This document shows positions 35,656 through 48,700 of a stretch of DNA of 64,000 bases, in pieces. Location of the stretch: NCBI GenBank assembly GCA_022828595.1, contig JAKGHH010000005.1:27230193-27294192 (forward strand), written 5' to 3'. This DNA comes from Nelumbo lutea. Lineage: Eukaryota; Streptophyta; Magnoliopsida; Proteales; Nelumbonaceae. The position numbers were made by a program, and so were the translations under genes. Within the stretch, counting starts at the first letter, position 1. Every line of letters begins with the position of its first letter. The notes under the pieces are model-generated. The model was not told the DNA's origin. It searched no databases and was given only the letters and a program-made list of their open reading frames with translations.

Positions 35656-37491
35656 CTACTCTTTGTGCTCACACTGGACTACTTTTGCTCCATTTGAAAC
35701 TAAATGATCCTCCAAGGAAATTCTAACATCAGAATTTCCTTGCTCATTTTGGCACAAATTCAGATCCACTGTCTGACCCTCTTGAGAATTGCCAGTTGTA
35801 TCTGCAACCACCATTTCTTTTTCTCCAGCATGGACTTCAGCTTCACCTTGCACAACAGAAATATCTTGTTCATTTTGATTAGAATACAAGTTCTTGCTCA
35901 CTTCAGTATCTGCAACCGGCATTTTTGTTTCTCCAACTTGGACTTCACATTCACTTTGCACTACAGAAGCTTCTTGCTCATTGTGGTTAGAACAAATGTC
36001 CCCATGCACTGCATCTCGGAGATTTTTATTCACTTCAATTTTCAACATTTCAGGGTCAACTTGAAACCCAGGTGCATCATTTTGGTTGAATACTAATCCC
36101 AAATGTTGCATATTTTGATCATCATTGTTCACATCCAACTTTATCATGCCTACTTGGACTTCGGGCACATGCTCTTCATTTTGGTGAAAATACAAGTCCT
36201 CTTTCACCTCTGTATCAACTGCAACCGGAACTTTAATTTCCCCAACTTTGACTTCAGATTCACATTGCGGTACAGACACTTGCTCATCTTGGTTAGAATG
36301 CAAGTCCCCATGCCCTGCATCTTGATGAAAATACAAGTCCTCTTTCATCTCTGTATCAACTGCAACCGGCACTTTTATTTCTCCAACTTGGACTTCAGAT
36401 ACACATTGCAGTACAGACACTTGCTCATCCTGGTTAGAATGCAAGTCCCCATGCCCTGCATCTTGATGAAAATACAAGTCCTCTTTCATCTCTGTATCAA
36501 CTGCAACCGGCACTTTTATTTCTCCAACTTGGACTTCAGATACACATTGCAGTACAGACACTTGCTCATCTTGGTTAGAATGCAAGTCCCCATGCCCTGC
36601 AACTTGGTTAGGTGCATCAATTTTGTTGAATGTTAATCCAGAATGTTGCAAATCTTGATCATCATTATTCACATCTGACATTATGTTACCTACTTTAACT
36701 TCAGGAACATACTCTTCATTTTGATTAGAATACAAGTCCTCAGCCAACTTTTCATGGTCTTCAACTAGAACCATAGGTGCATCATTTTGGTTTAGTGGTC
36801 CTCCCAAATGTTTCACATCATAACAATCTTTGTTCACATCTGACATTACAATATCTACTTGGACTTCAGTTATACCATCTACCTTGAGCTCATTTTTTTT
36901 ATCTATCCCGTTTTGTAGCTTCTCACTGACTTTCACTGCCAATATTTTGAGATCTTCAACTTGAAGCCTGAATGCATTGTTTTGGTTTAGTGTTGATCCC
37001 GAATGTTGTAGATCTTGGCCATCCTTGTTGATATCTGACATTATGGTAGCTACTTGGACTTCAGCTGCATTCTCAACTGCCTGTTCAGTTTTCTGATCAC
37101 TCTTGTTTCTCGAGAATCTCTTTTTCGGCCATTTCTTTTTGAAACGAACCTTCTTTGGTTTTAGAGCCTTTGCAGCTTCATCTTTTGCAGCATCCAACTC
37201 AGTCCCTTTCTTTTTGCATGGGACAACTGTGTACTGAGAGTTGCCATTGGATTGGACATCAGTTCCACCTGCAGCCTGGATTGCAAGAAGAGCGGTTCTT
37301 GCAGCTTTGATTTCTGCTTCCTTTTTGGTTTTAGCTGCTGCTCCAATGTATTGAATCCCTCCGATCTCAACAGTACAAGAGAATGGCATTTTGCCTGGTG
37401 TGTCATCCTTGTGACAGATATATGATGGGATTGCATAGTTCATCTTTTGTGCATATTCCTGGAGTAAATTTTTGCACAAACCTGTCTCATG
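35656..37491 (-). CDS. HYL1: HYL1 exon 3: dsRBD2, nuclear signal, repeat tail
   Basis: It begins in phase after acceptor TTTTCTAG with HETGLCKNLLQEYAQKMN. dsRBD2 is complete, with TVEIGGIQYIGAA on the sheet and the RNA-contacting KKEAEIKAARTALLAI helix. A Lys/Arg patch follows, then about 470 residues built from an EVQVG motif seen nine times (with variants), Asp/Asn-rich spacers (MSDVNKD, DLQHSG, NQNDAP) and three near-identical 47-residue units. It ends KVVQCEHKE before TAG. dsRBD2 of HYL1 mediates dimerisation and protein contacts in Arabidopsis; the tail's function is unknown. Confidence 0.92.
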   Translation of the reverse strand, partial: HETGLCKNLLQEYAQKMNYAIPSYICHKDDTPGKMPFSCTVEIGGIQYIGAAAKTKKEAEIKAARTALLAIQAAGGTDVQSNGNSQYTVVPCKKKGTELDAAKDEAAKALKPKKVRFKKKWPKKRFSRNKSDQKTEQAVENAAEVQVATIMSDINKDGQDLQHSGSTLNQNNAFRLQVEDLKILAVKVSEKLQNGIDKKNELKVDGITEVQVDIVMSDVNKDCYDVKHLGGPLNQNDAPMVLVEDHEKLAEDLYSNQNEEYVPEVKVGNIMSDVNNDDQDLQHSGLTFNKIDAPNQVAGHGDLHSNQDEQVSVLQCVSEVQVGEIKVPVAVDTEMKEDLYFHQDAGHGDLHSNQDEQVSVLQCVSEVQVGEIKVPVAVDTEMKEDLYFHQDAGHGDLHSNQDEQVSVPQCESEVKVGEIKVPVAVDTEVKEDLYFHQNEEHVPEVQVGMIKLDVNNDDQNMQHLGLVFNQNDAPGFQVDPEMLKIEVNKNLRDAVHGDICSNHNEQEASVVQSECEVQVGETKMPVADTEVSKNLYSNQNEQDISVVQGEAEVHAGEKEMVVADTTGNSQEGQTVDLNLCQNEQGNSDVRISLEDHLVSNGAKVVQCEHKE

Positions 37492-40400
37492 CTAGAAAAT
37501 GCACACACCCAAAAAAATAAAAATATAATCATTTAAGGTAACAAATGATGACAATCTATTAAACCTATTTTGTAAAACAATTCCAGTATGGCAGGTAACA
37601 CTAGAAGAATGTGAAATTTATTGGAATTCTGTATAACATTAGAAGATCAGTACCACAAAATCATAACAGAGTTTGGTTCTATGTTATGTATTATGAAATT
37701 CATGAACAAGCAAGCAAGTTACACTAAATGATGGTAACAGAAAATCATAGAAAGAAAGCTTTAAGAAAACCAGGTTCAAGACAAATCAGCCTTAGTTCGT
37801 GTTAGATGACTAGTCCCTAAAGAATCATGGAACAGTAACTTAACTAGTAGAAGGCTCAAGACAATAAACTGAAAAGAGGCATGTAGAGCAACTCATACTA
37901 GAGAGCTCAGATTCCCTCCCCACTAAACTCCGCATGCATTCTGAAAGCACTGGCATCCACCCGCAAATTGGGAATATCTCCCGAACATGTGCATTAAATT
38001 CATGGGGAGATTTCCCAAGGTGCAGGTGGATGCGAGTGCTTTAAGGGTGCATGCAGATATTTTGTTGGGAGGAGATCCCATGCAGATAAGTACAAGACAC
38101 ATGATGGAAATATGAAAAAATCACGATAGAACATATCATGAACACACAAGTGGCTGTCATTTTTTCTTTGGCTGTTGACACTTAACAGAACTGAAAGAAT
38201 TTTATTAAAGATAGAAAGGAGAAAGATACAATGGAAAAGAAAAGGAGAACACAAAATAGCAAAAAACACAACAACACAGAAGTGCAATAAGACAAGTCAC
38301 ATCCACCCATAGGCCATGGTACATTTGATCCGATGTACTTCTACTAGTATTATTATTTGCTTCTTACAAGGGGCATGCATTTTTTTTATTAGTAAATAGA
38401 GTCTTAGGTAAATCTTATGCATGCAATTCTCAGTCCTCTTTAACCAAGTAATTGGAGTTTGTTTGAAGGAACAATAAAGAAAAACAGTTTTTTTAAAATC
38501 CAAAACTTCTGGTCTGCAATTTCTTGGTAGGTACCTTTTTACTCTTGCTAGAGCAACGAGAATAGAAACTACTGTCTTGCTTTTCTTGGACAGAACCATA
38601 ATTTCAATTGATGCAAAAAAAGGAAAAGTATAAAGCTCCTAAATCGAGCCAAGCCCCATTAAGAGATTAGGTTAGCCCAAAACAACTGTTCCATATGCAC
38701 TCCTTGCTTTGCCAATGTACCTGCTATTATATTTGCTTACCTGTTGATCACTTGATCCATTTAAATTTAGTGTCAGCCTCACCTGCTAGCCTTCTTACTT
38801 CCTTTATTTGTTGTCTGTAGAGCCAAGGTCCGTCACTATTGTTAGCCATCCAACCTATCACCAGTGAGGAGTCACCTACTTATAAAAGTCTCGAGCTCAA
38901 AAGCTTTGCTATCTTTAATCTTTGCAGAAGGGCAGAGAGTTCTGCTAGTAGTGAATCTGAAACCCCAATTGGGCCAGAACAAAGTGCCACAACCATGCCC
39001 CTACAATCTCTGAGGACTCCTATAGCTGAAGGACCTGGGTTTCCAAAGAAGCTGCCATAAAAATTAAGTTTGATTATGTTTCCTAGGTGGAATAAACTCC
39101 TCTTGTACTGTTGCTTTCTAAATCAAATGCCACAACCTACCAGTGTATTTTTTTTGTCCACCTTCAAGCTTCCTATCAATGTTGCAAATCAAATTGAGAT
39201 TTGAGAAGCTTATGAGAGATTTTCTTTGGGAACTGGGAGATTCAAAAGAAGGGCCATCTAGTGAAGTGGGAAGTTGGCAGCAAATGGATGGGATGTGTAT
39301 TGACCCCAGGGCTTCTCACTATTCCCCTTGGAAAGCTATTGTTGGAGTCATACCTGCTTTTCAACCTTTCATCAGGTATGATGCTTGCTCAGGTAACAAA
39401 ATTTTGTTTTGGGAGGATATTTGGATTGGAAACACTCCCCTTAAGGATAGGTTCCTGTTTATGTACTCTCTTTCTTTAAATAAATTCAAGGTTATTTCCT
39501 CCTTTCGAGTGTCTGAGGGTTCATGGGATTTGGGCCTAAGGAGAGGGTTGAGGGACTCACAAGTGGCTTTTGCAGATGAGTTGTTCTCAAGTCCTAAATC
39601 AGTCTAACCCGGATAATAGAATTTGGTTAGAGTCCTCTTCAAGTTTCTTCTCTTGTTTTTCATTTTTCAATGCTTTATTTCATTCCGCTATTGTGCCTAT
39701 TTCTTTCCCTGCCAAAGAAGTGCAGTTTACTCCTATTCCACCAAAGGTTAGGGCATTCTGTTAGGAAGTGGTTCTCCAAAAGATCAATACTATGGACGTG
39801 CTTCAAAGAAAAAGGCCAAATTGGTTCTTTCCCAACATGTCTATAGCCTTTGCTTGAGTGGTGACACAGTGACTCATCTATTAACCCCATGTCCTTTTGT
39901 TTCTTATATTTGGGATTGGTTCTCCTCTCTCTTTGGTTGCAGGTGGATTCCTCCCTCGTGTGTAGATAACCTTTTTGACTCTAGCTTCTTCCAACAACCA
40001 AAGAAGAGAGGTAGGGTGATGTGGAAAACAACAAGAGCAGTTGTCTTTTGATCAATTTGGGAGGAGAGCAATAATAGGATTATCCAATGGCAAGAAAGAT
40101 TTAAGGAAGCACTTGTTGAGGGCATTACCATCAGGGTTATACATTTGCTGAAAGCTTTCGAATTTTACAAGGACTATTCTCATGCTGACTTAATTAGAGG
40201 CTGGAGTGCTACAGCTGGTTCCTCTTCCTCTTCTCCTATAGTTTCAGGAAAGTTGGCCCCACTAGACCTGTTCATGAGCCGGGTAGCCCAACGGGCTTGG
40301 ACAGGATTTCAGGCCTACGAGCTCGTGCTCAAGCCTAAAACACCAGGCCCGACCTTTTTTCAAGCCAATCTCAAGCTTTCTCAAAAAAGCCCGGCCTAAG

Positions 40401-43400
40401 CCCGAGCCCAACTTGATAATGTATTATACAATAAAAGTATATTTTATATAATAAAGAATATATATAATATATTTTCTTCTTTATTATTCATCTATTTTTT
40501 AAGTAATAGTGAGATGTTTCATTATTTTTTAGGTTTTGAGGTCTTTGAATATAAATAAAGCAGTTTTTATTGAATAAAAAAAGAAAAAAAATCTTTTTCC
40601 AATTTTCTAAACAGGCTTCGGGTTTTATATAAGGGGGGGCTCAGGCTCAAGACCTAGGCCCGATGGTTGGGTCGGGCTTAGTCTCGGAACTGATATATTC
40701 TGTTAACACAGACAAAGCCCAGCCCAAACCCGACCCGGCCCATGAAAAGGTCTAGTCCCCACTGCCACTTTTTAGAGTGAAATTGAACTTTGATGGCAGC
40801 TCTCTAGGTAACCTAGACCCCGCAAAAACTAAGAGTCCTTCAAAATGAGGAGAGGAGAGCTGGCCCTTCACTCAGGCCCAATAGGGGTGAGAGATTCTTT
40901 AATGGCAGAAGTAAATGCCTTACTCCAAGGTCTCAAACCAGCAAAACAATGAGAAATGCAGCAATTAGAAGTGGAAGGAGATTCCATGGTGCTAATACGT
41001 TGAATGCAAACAATAAGTTTGGGAATGTGGTTTTTCAGACAACCGCTAAGAAATTTTGAGTTTAGCAAGGGAGCTTGAGGTGCAGTTTAGATGGACAAGA
41101 TGATCAACAAATGGAATGGCTGACGCTCTAGCTAAGCAAGGAGTCAATAAGGAGGCATTCTTTTGGGCTTGTTTGTAAGAATGACTTTGTGGGTTCTCCA
41201 TCCAGTTCTTAGGTGGTGACAGTTGTACTCTAACTATTATTATCAATAAAAGTTATTGTTTCCTATCAAAAAAAAAAAAAAAGTGCCACAGCCTGATATG
41301 AAACTACACTTCATATCAGATAGCATTTTCTTCAAAACCTCATCTTCTACACCTCCCATATTCAGGCTTCATTAGTCATGACTTGCAAAAGTCGTGCGAA
41401 TCAGGGCATTTCCAATTCCATCAACTATTTGCTACTATTAGGTTTAGAATTAGATTAAAAAGCTTGGCCAACAATAATTGTGCTGTACAAAACTGCTATG
41501 AAGCAGCACCCAATCGAGCAGATAAAATGGAAAAATTGTTATCAAATATATTACAAATATGACGACCTATCAGGTTGCTTCCGATGTTTTAAAAGCGCAA
41601 GGGTCAATTTGCGCCTGAGGGCAAGGCGAGGTGCACGCCTTTCTAAGTAAGGCGCAAAATTAAAAAAAAAAGCTAAAAAAAAAAGTCAGAAAATTAATCA
41701 AAATGCCAAACAAATTTAAAAATGCAAAAAATTCAAAAAATATTAAACATAATGTTAATAAAAATATAAACTTAAATTTTAAAATAAATGTTTAAAAATA
41801 CCTATTATCTAAATTTAAAATACATAAACATAACATGTAAAGCGTATTCAAATGAAAATTTAAAAATAAAAGCATATAAAGCATTTTCAAGCATGTAAAA
41901 CCCACAATCTCTTTTTTTCCATAATTGCATTGCTTCAAGTAGCTAATGTGATGGAAAACATATTGCATTCTTGATTCTATGAGTCGCCTTTGTACCACAC
42001 CCCTTGAGGCAAGCCCAAACAAGTAGCTATGTTAGGGTCTGAAATTCGTATTTCTCACATAAAAAATAATGATTTTATAACTTTCATTGCCTTTTAAGAA
42101 GATATTTTATTGCAATGAATGAATGAACATTATCAAAAAGCGCAAAATTTTAAGAAGGTGAATGCTTGGGATAAGGCACAAGGCACATCAGGCGTGCGCC
42201 TTTCGCGTAGGACCTGGGCAAGGTGCATACCCCAAAATGCACCTCGCCTGTGTGCCTAGGCGCGCCTTTTAAAACACTGGTTGCTCCTAGAATTTGGTTG
42301 TGCAATCCTTGCAATGAGTTTTCTTCCCAGCCTTTTTCAAGAAAACTACAACCACATGTACGAGGAGAGTTTCCAACCACAGAGATACAGGATCCCCATG
42401 CATCCAAGATATTTTTTACAGTCTTGACAATCAACTCTATGGAAATAGGATGGGGGGGGGGGGGGGGGGGATATGCCAAATGTGGGTGTTTTCCTATGTT
42501 GAGAAATAGAGGAAAATGCAAATAACGTTTACATTCAGGCAGGCTTAGGTTGGGCAACTCAAGGCTTGAGCAGGCTTAGGTTGGGCAACTCAAGGCCTCA
42601 ACTCAAACCCAACCTGTTCAAAAGTTCAGGTCGGGCTTGGAATGGGTCCACCAAAGTTTATTAGAATTTTAACATAATAGAAACCGGAAAAGGAAAAATG
42701 TAAAGACTGTGACAGTTAATAACAAAACCATAACAATAAACATGAAATAACAATAACAGTATCATTCTCTGTACATAAAATAGTCATTCAAACAGTTTAA
42801 TCATGACAGGATATCCATGCATTATTTGGCAATGTCCAACAATAGCTAAAATGGCATACCACTGGATGTGAGATGCATTCTTTCATGTGTCCTGACTTTG
42901 CCAACTCCATAAGAGCAATTTCAGCAGCTGACTGCTCAGCTGCCTTACGATTGAAAAATCCAGGTAAAGAATCATATCTGACATTGTCTACAATCACTGT
43001 AGACCTAAAACTGGGCTCATGAGAAGGACCTTCCTTTGTAGTCTCATATACAGGAGTAGGAATTCCTGCCTTCTGTGCATATTCTTGTAACCGGCTCTTA
43101 AATACATAGCAATTTGATACCCCTGTTAAAACCAATACAAAGAACAAAATACTTTATACAGAAAAACAAAAGGTAATACAAATAAAATTCTTTTAATTTA
43201 CTGATAATACAAATTTAATTAAATGAGTTAATTATGTGTCAAGTGAGTCCTTTAATGAAAACCTCTAGAAATTAATCTCCATAAAACATGTTTCTAGCTG
43301 CTAATTGTGATAGATGAATGAATCAAAGTGAACTGCAGTCAAACTTAATTACCTAATTGTTGAAGGCATTTTTTTATAATCCAAATAATATTTAAATAAA

Positions 43401-46400
43401 TTAGAACTCAAATAAGTGGGCTGGCTAGTCTTCTAGCCAAATCATTAAAACTATAAAAAAGTATCCCGTATGGGAGTTCCCTCTCTTTAACTGGGAGGGA
43501 CAGGTATCCTTCACCTAGGAGGAGGAGGTAGTTACATAACTACCCCACTCCCTATTTAAACTCCTTAAGGGGAAGCTAGAAGCACAGACAGACAGAGAGA
43601 CTCTTCGGAGAAAATTTTCACAAGAGATTCTTAAGAAAAGCAAAGATAAGGAGAGAAGAAAAGAGAAGTGCTCAAGGGAAGGCAAGGTTAAGGTCAGAAA
43701 CTACACTAGGAGTCTCAGTAATAGGTTCACCGCAAGTATCAGAAACAAGAAGAGGTTCAAAATCCAGATTACCTGAGTCTGGGAAGTCAGATTGTAATGG
43801 AGATTCGATCTCTGAAGTCCTCTTTTTTCGTCTAACGAACCACTGGTGCCAAGACCAAGGAATAGGAGGAGGCACAGGAAGAGTATTACTACCACCACAA
43901 GGAGGAAGAGAAGAAGGAGAAGTATAGACAATACCAGTTACAGTTGGAGCAGGAATCGGCATACAAAAAGGAGTCCGATCTTCACTAGCATTCTCACCCT
44001 AAAGAGAAGGACGAGAAGAGGAAAAGAAGGGAGTAGATTCAAAGAATGTAACATCTTTGGGCACATACCTTTTTTCCAGAGCAAGGGTCATAACAACGGT
44101 ACCCTTTTTGGACTGAAGAATATCCCAAAAAGACAGACTTAATAGACTTTGGATCAAATTTCAACCTAGAAGGACTCATATCACGGACAAAACAGATGCA
44201 CCCAAAGACCTTAGGAGGAAGATGGAAGGTATCCTCATAAGGAAAAAGAGGTTGATGAGGAGACTGGAGATGGGTCCGCAAAGGAAGTCTATTAATAAGA
44301 TATATATATATATATATCTGTACAACATCCCCCTAAAACCGAGTTGGGACATGTGTCTGGAATAACAATCTCCTTGCAACTTCAACCACATGTTTGTTTT
44401 TCCTCTCTGATACCCCATTTTGTTGGGGGGTATGAGGACATGAACTTTGGTGTATTGCTCCTTTCTCTTTAAGGAAAGTTTGTAGGTGCTTCTCAAAGAA
44501 TTCCTTGGCATTGTCAAATCTAATAATTTTAATCTTCTTTTCAAATTGTGTCTCCACCATATTAAAAAATCCTTTTATAATTGAAGGAACTTCATCTCGG
44601 CTCTTCATCAAATACAGCCAGGTATATCGTGAGTGGTCATCAACAAAGAGAATAAAATATTTATAACCACCCATACATAGAATAGAATAAGGTCCCCAAA
44701 CATCAACATGTATTAAATGGAAAGAAATATTACTTCTCTTGTTACTTGCAAAATATGTGGTTCTACATTGCTTTGATAGTTGACAGACTTCACATTGTAG
44801 ACCAAAACTAGACAATGACTCAAATAGACTAGGAAACAAAAACTTCAATGAACCAAAAGACACATGCCCAAGACGGTGATGCCACAATTTCAATTGACTT
44901 AGTTTTTCATCATGACAGGACTCAGATTGACACATTAACCCAAACTTTGGAGACTGATCAAGAAGATAAACTCCATCGGCTTCATGTCCACTGCCAATCA
45001 TCGCCCCCGTACTCAAATCCTGGAAGACACAATAAGATGGAAAGAATGTTACAGAACAATTATGAGACTTTGTAAGAAAGCTAACAGATAAGAAGTTTCT
45101 ATGTAGTTGTGGGACATGGAGAATTGATTTCAGAGAAAGGTTGTTGGTAAGTTTAACATCACCCAAACCCAAGATTGGGGCCTGAGAGCCATCAGCAACA
45201 GTAATCTTACCTTTCCTTGAAAAAATTTTATACGTGGTAAAGTAGAAAGGCATACCAGTCATATGATCATTGGCTCTTATGTCAATTATCCAAGAGCCAG
45301 AGGATGAGGCATGGCACGCAAGTGCAGTACCTGATTTTGCAAAGGCACTGGAAGGTGTATGTGAACCAACAGATGTAGGCAACCCACTCTTTTCAAGATA
45401 GAGCAAGATGCCTCTCAGTTTTTCCATCACATCAAAGGTGTCATGAGTAGATGCCTGAGCAGAAGAACTTCCCTCAAGCATGTGAGTCTGAGAATCATGA
45501 CTAGCTGTAGCAACATGAGCATTTACCTTCTTTCCGGTTTTAAACTTCTCAGGCTTTAGGTGGGGGCTTAGTTTCCAACACCTATCCTTGGTGTGCCTTG
45601 GCTTCTTTCAAAATTCACAAACTACATCTTCTAGTTTACCAGAACTCCATTTGCGTTTTGTAAACAAAAGAGCTATGTGCTCACTGACAGGAACTTGCAT
45701 CATGGCAATCCTCCTACTCACTTCATTCTGCACCAAAGAATATGCCGTGGAGAGTGACAAAATATCAGCGCTAAAGATGTGTTGCTTGGTGAAATCATAA
45801 TCGGCATTTAGTCCAGCAAGAAAATCAAAGACTCGATTTTTCTCAATGCACTTCGTGTATTGTTCAGCATCAATAGGATCCTTCCACTCCAAAGCTTCTA
45901 AATGGTCCATATCTTCCCAAACTGATTGTAAGAGAAATACATGGCCACCGATTTCTCCCCCTATCGCATATTACATGCTTCTCTTCACAACTAATAGATT
46001 CTAGCCGTGTTCTTCGCTTGAGAATAAGTTGAAGTTAGCCTATCCCAAATGTCCTTAGCTGTTGGAAGGAACATATAGTTGCAGGCAATGTGAGGCTGCA
46101 TAGAGCATACCAGCCATGACATAACCAGCATGCTCCCATTTGGAATAATTTGGATCTTCAGGCTTCGGCTTAGCTTCCTTACTGGTAATAAACCCAAGCT
46201 TACCTTTTCCTTTGATTGTGAGCTTAACTGAATGAGACCATTCAAGAAAATTTGTTCCATTACGTTTTACAGTAATAATTTGCCCTCCAACACTGTCATT
46301 ACTTCCCGGGAGGACATAGGTAGGTACGTAACATCCTTGTGTGAATCCATTGACCACCGCCCCTCTAAAAACACTTTTCTCACCAACACCACAATCTCCC

Positions 46401-48651
46401 AACGCTAGTTGAACACCCAAACACCTTTCCTTGAAGGTTAAACACGGGCTACAACAATAAACAAAAGAAAAGATGGTATTGGCAGCAAAATAGGGGAAGG
46501 AAAAAAAATCCCAAAAAAAATTTAGGGCTCCAAAAAATCTAAGACTGCTTCCTGTAATCTCAGAAAATTACCACACTTCAAACGCAAGTGGGTTTAACAA
46601 CAACCAGACCACCATACAAGCATGCAAGCCCTAAACTCCAAATCTGTAATTTTCGTCAATTTTCATCTAAAAAATCCAAGAAAAATGTAAAAGAGCTTCA
46701 AACCTCCATGAAATGTATATCAAAATTCCTCTAAAAATGAGAAACGTCAAGGGGTGTCAAAACCGCAAATGAACGCCACCAATTGTACGGACTTCTGACG
46801 TTAACCGGTGGCATGCTGAAGTCAACAGGTTCGTCTATGAGTCACGACCAACGGCAGATGATCTCCTTGATCTTCCGATGCTCTGATACCAAGTTAAAGT
46901 ACTTGAGATTCGAGAGGAAGAAGAAGAGTTTGTCAAAGAAATCAGATGTGTTACTGTTCACACCTGAAGAGTCTTTCTTAACATTTTAAGGAAATTACAA
47001 ATGGGCCCTTGAATAGGCACCCAAATACAAAAAGGACAAAAGGACATAAACGCCCTTACATTCTCAACAGCTACGTTAATTGGGTCATTCACTTTGGTGA
47101 TTTAATTATTTACTTTGTGCTTAATTGAGTAGTACCTTAAGAATCTTCTATGCATTTTGGATTTTTGTCTAGGTCATTTGGATATGAAGGAAGTCGGTCT
47201 TTAACTTGATAGAATTTATGTTATATCTGATTTTTTATTTCATCTGGTTGTATGGAATTAGATTATAAGTAGGTAACAAAAAGAGAAACGAACATTATGT
47301 CATTTCTTGTAGCAAGTAGGTGACAACATGATATGCTAACAAACAGATGACAAACAAGTCGAGTAGGTGATACACGCAAGGTATAACTGAAAGACAAAAC
47401 AAGCAACTGATGGAAGCTATTTGCTTATGCAGGATTTTCTCAGTCCAAGGTATGACTAAAAGACAAAATCCTTGTTTGCAAGCGAAAACCAAAAAATTCT
47501 GAGAATTAGGTAAGAATTCTGGATTGAAAATTGTAAGGTAAATCATAATGGAGAATAATTAAAAACTAAATTTGAGGAAAAAAAATCCAGGAAAGGGACT
47601 GGGAAAAGTTAACCTAAAGTTAAGGTTGTTATTTCTGCTCTTACAGAATCCCCTACTCCAATCAGCCCAGAGAACAAGGTTACCACTTTTCCTGCATCAT
47701 CCCTGAACACACCTCCAATTCCTGACAGTCCTGGATTTCCTACAGAGCTTCCATCAAAATTAAACTTTAATCTGTTAGGCTCAGGAGGCTTCCAATCCAA
47801 TACCACTTTGTCTTTCACAGAAACTGAATTTGCTATTTCAAACCAAACTCTAATAATATCAACCACTGTCACCAAATGGAAAGCTTCCATGGTTTTTACC
47901 CAATTAGCCATTTTGATCTTAATGCCTTCTACAATGTCCTCTAAACTCCTGGACTTTTCTTCGAACAATCTTTCATTTCTTTCTTCCCATAGTGTCCAAA
48001 TAGTTGCTGACCCGGCTGTCTTCCACAGTAATCTTCCTCTCTTTATGCTTGTCTAAAGAAACTTGGACTGAACAACATAGTGAAATCTTGTGGTGGGGGG
48101 TAGGGGTGATCATTCCAGCCCGGCCCGTACAAGCCCAACCCGGAAATTTCGGGCTTGGGCCAGGGTTTTGTGCTCAGGCCCACAAATTTTAGGGCCAGGC
48201 TTGGGCTTAATACTTCAAGCCCGGCCCGGCCTGCATATATTTAAACTTACACATTTTGTGTATAATGTATACATATGCATACATGTTATTTTACATTATA
48301 TTATATATTTTATATATAAATATTATAACATGACATGTATGATTTATATTACATGTAATATTTTATATTAGATAATGTATAAAATAAGTTCATATGGATG
48401 TTACGACATTTAATATATAGATATGTAATGTTTTATATATGAGTGACATTGGCCCGGAACCAGGCCCGGCCCAGGCCCATATAGACCTGGGCTATGGCTT
48501 ATTTTCAGGCCCGGAACCCCAGGCCGGGCTTTCACTCAGGCCTACAACTTGGGTCCGAGTCCAGCCCGACTAAAAAGCCCGAAGCCCGGGCCTAGGCCCG
48601 AGCCCAAAATTTAGCCCATACTGTTACTATTACTACTGCTGAAGCGGCTGA

Positions 48652-48700
<49 letters not shown>

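Larger units (their letters stand above)
37492..42859 (-). other. HYL1 intron 2 (5.4 kb), filled with transposons
   Basis: Donor GTATGCCA at 42859, acceptor TTTTCTAG at 37492. It contains, from low to high coordinate, a minus-strand LINE piece, a plus-strand LINE with a nested hAT MITE, another hAT MITE and a G19 run. 37492-38380 is AT-rich without a gene. Confidence 0.9.
43680..47069 (-). mobile_element. 3'-truncated Ty1/copia element in HYL1 intron 1
   Basis: On the minus strand: LTR (47069-46893), primer-binding site, leader, gag, protease, integrase and the integrase-RT linker (NTLPVPPPIPWSW, 43900-43850). RT, RNase H and the 3' LTR are missing, so the left part was lost or replaced. Internal frames are fairly long, suggesting moderate age. 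Confidence 0.85.

Noticed and set aside
35704..36636. Plus-strand frames of 130 and 177 codons with internal repeats
   Set aside because: They lie antisense to HYL1 exon 3 and are the complement of its coding repeats; no independent support.
42223..42525. 100-codon plus-strand and 135-codon minus-strand frames with poly-Gly/Pro
   Set aside because: They cross a MITE end and the G19 run within an intron of HYL1; not genes.
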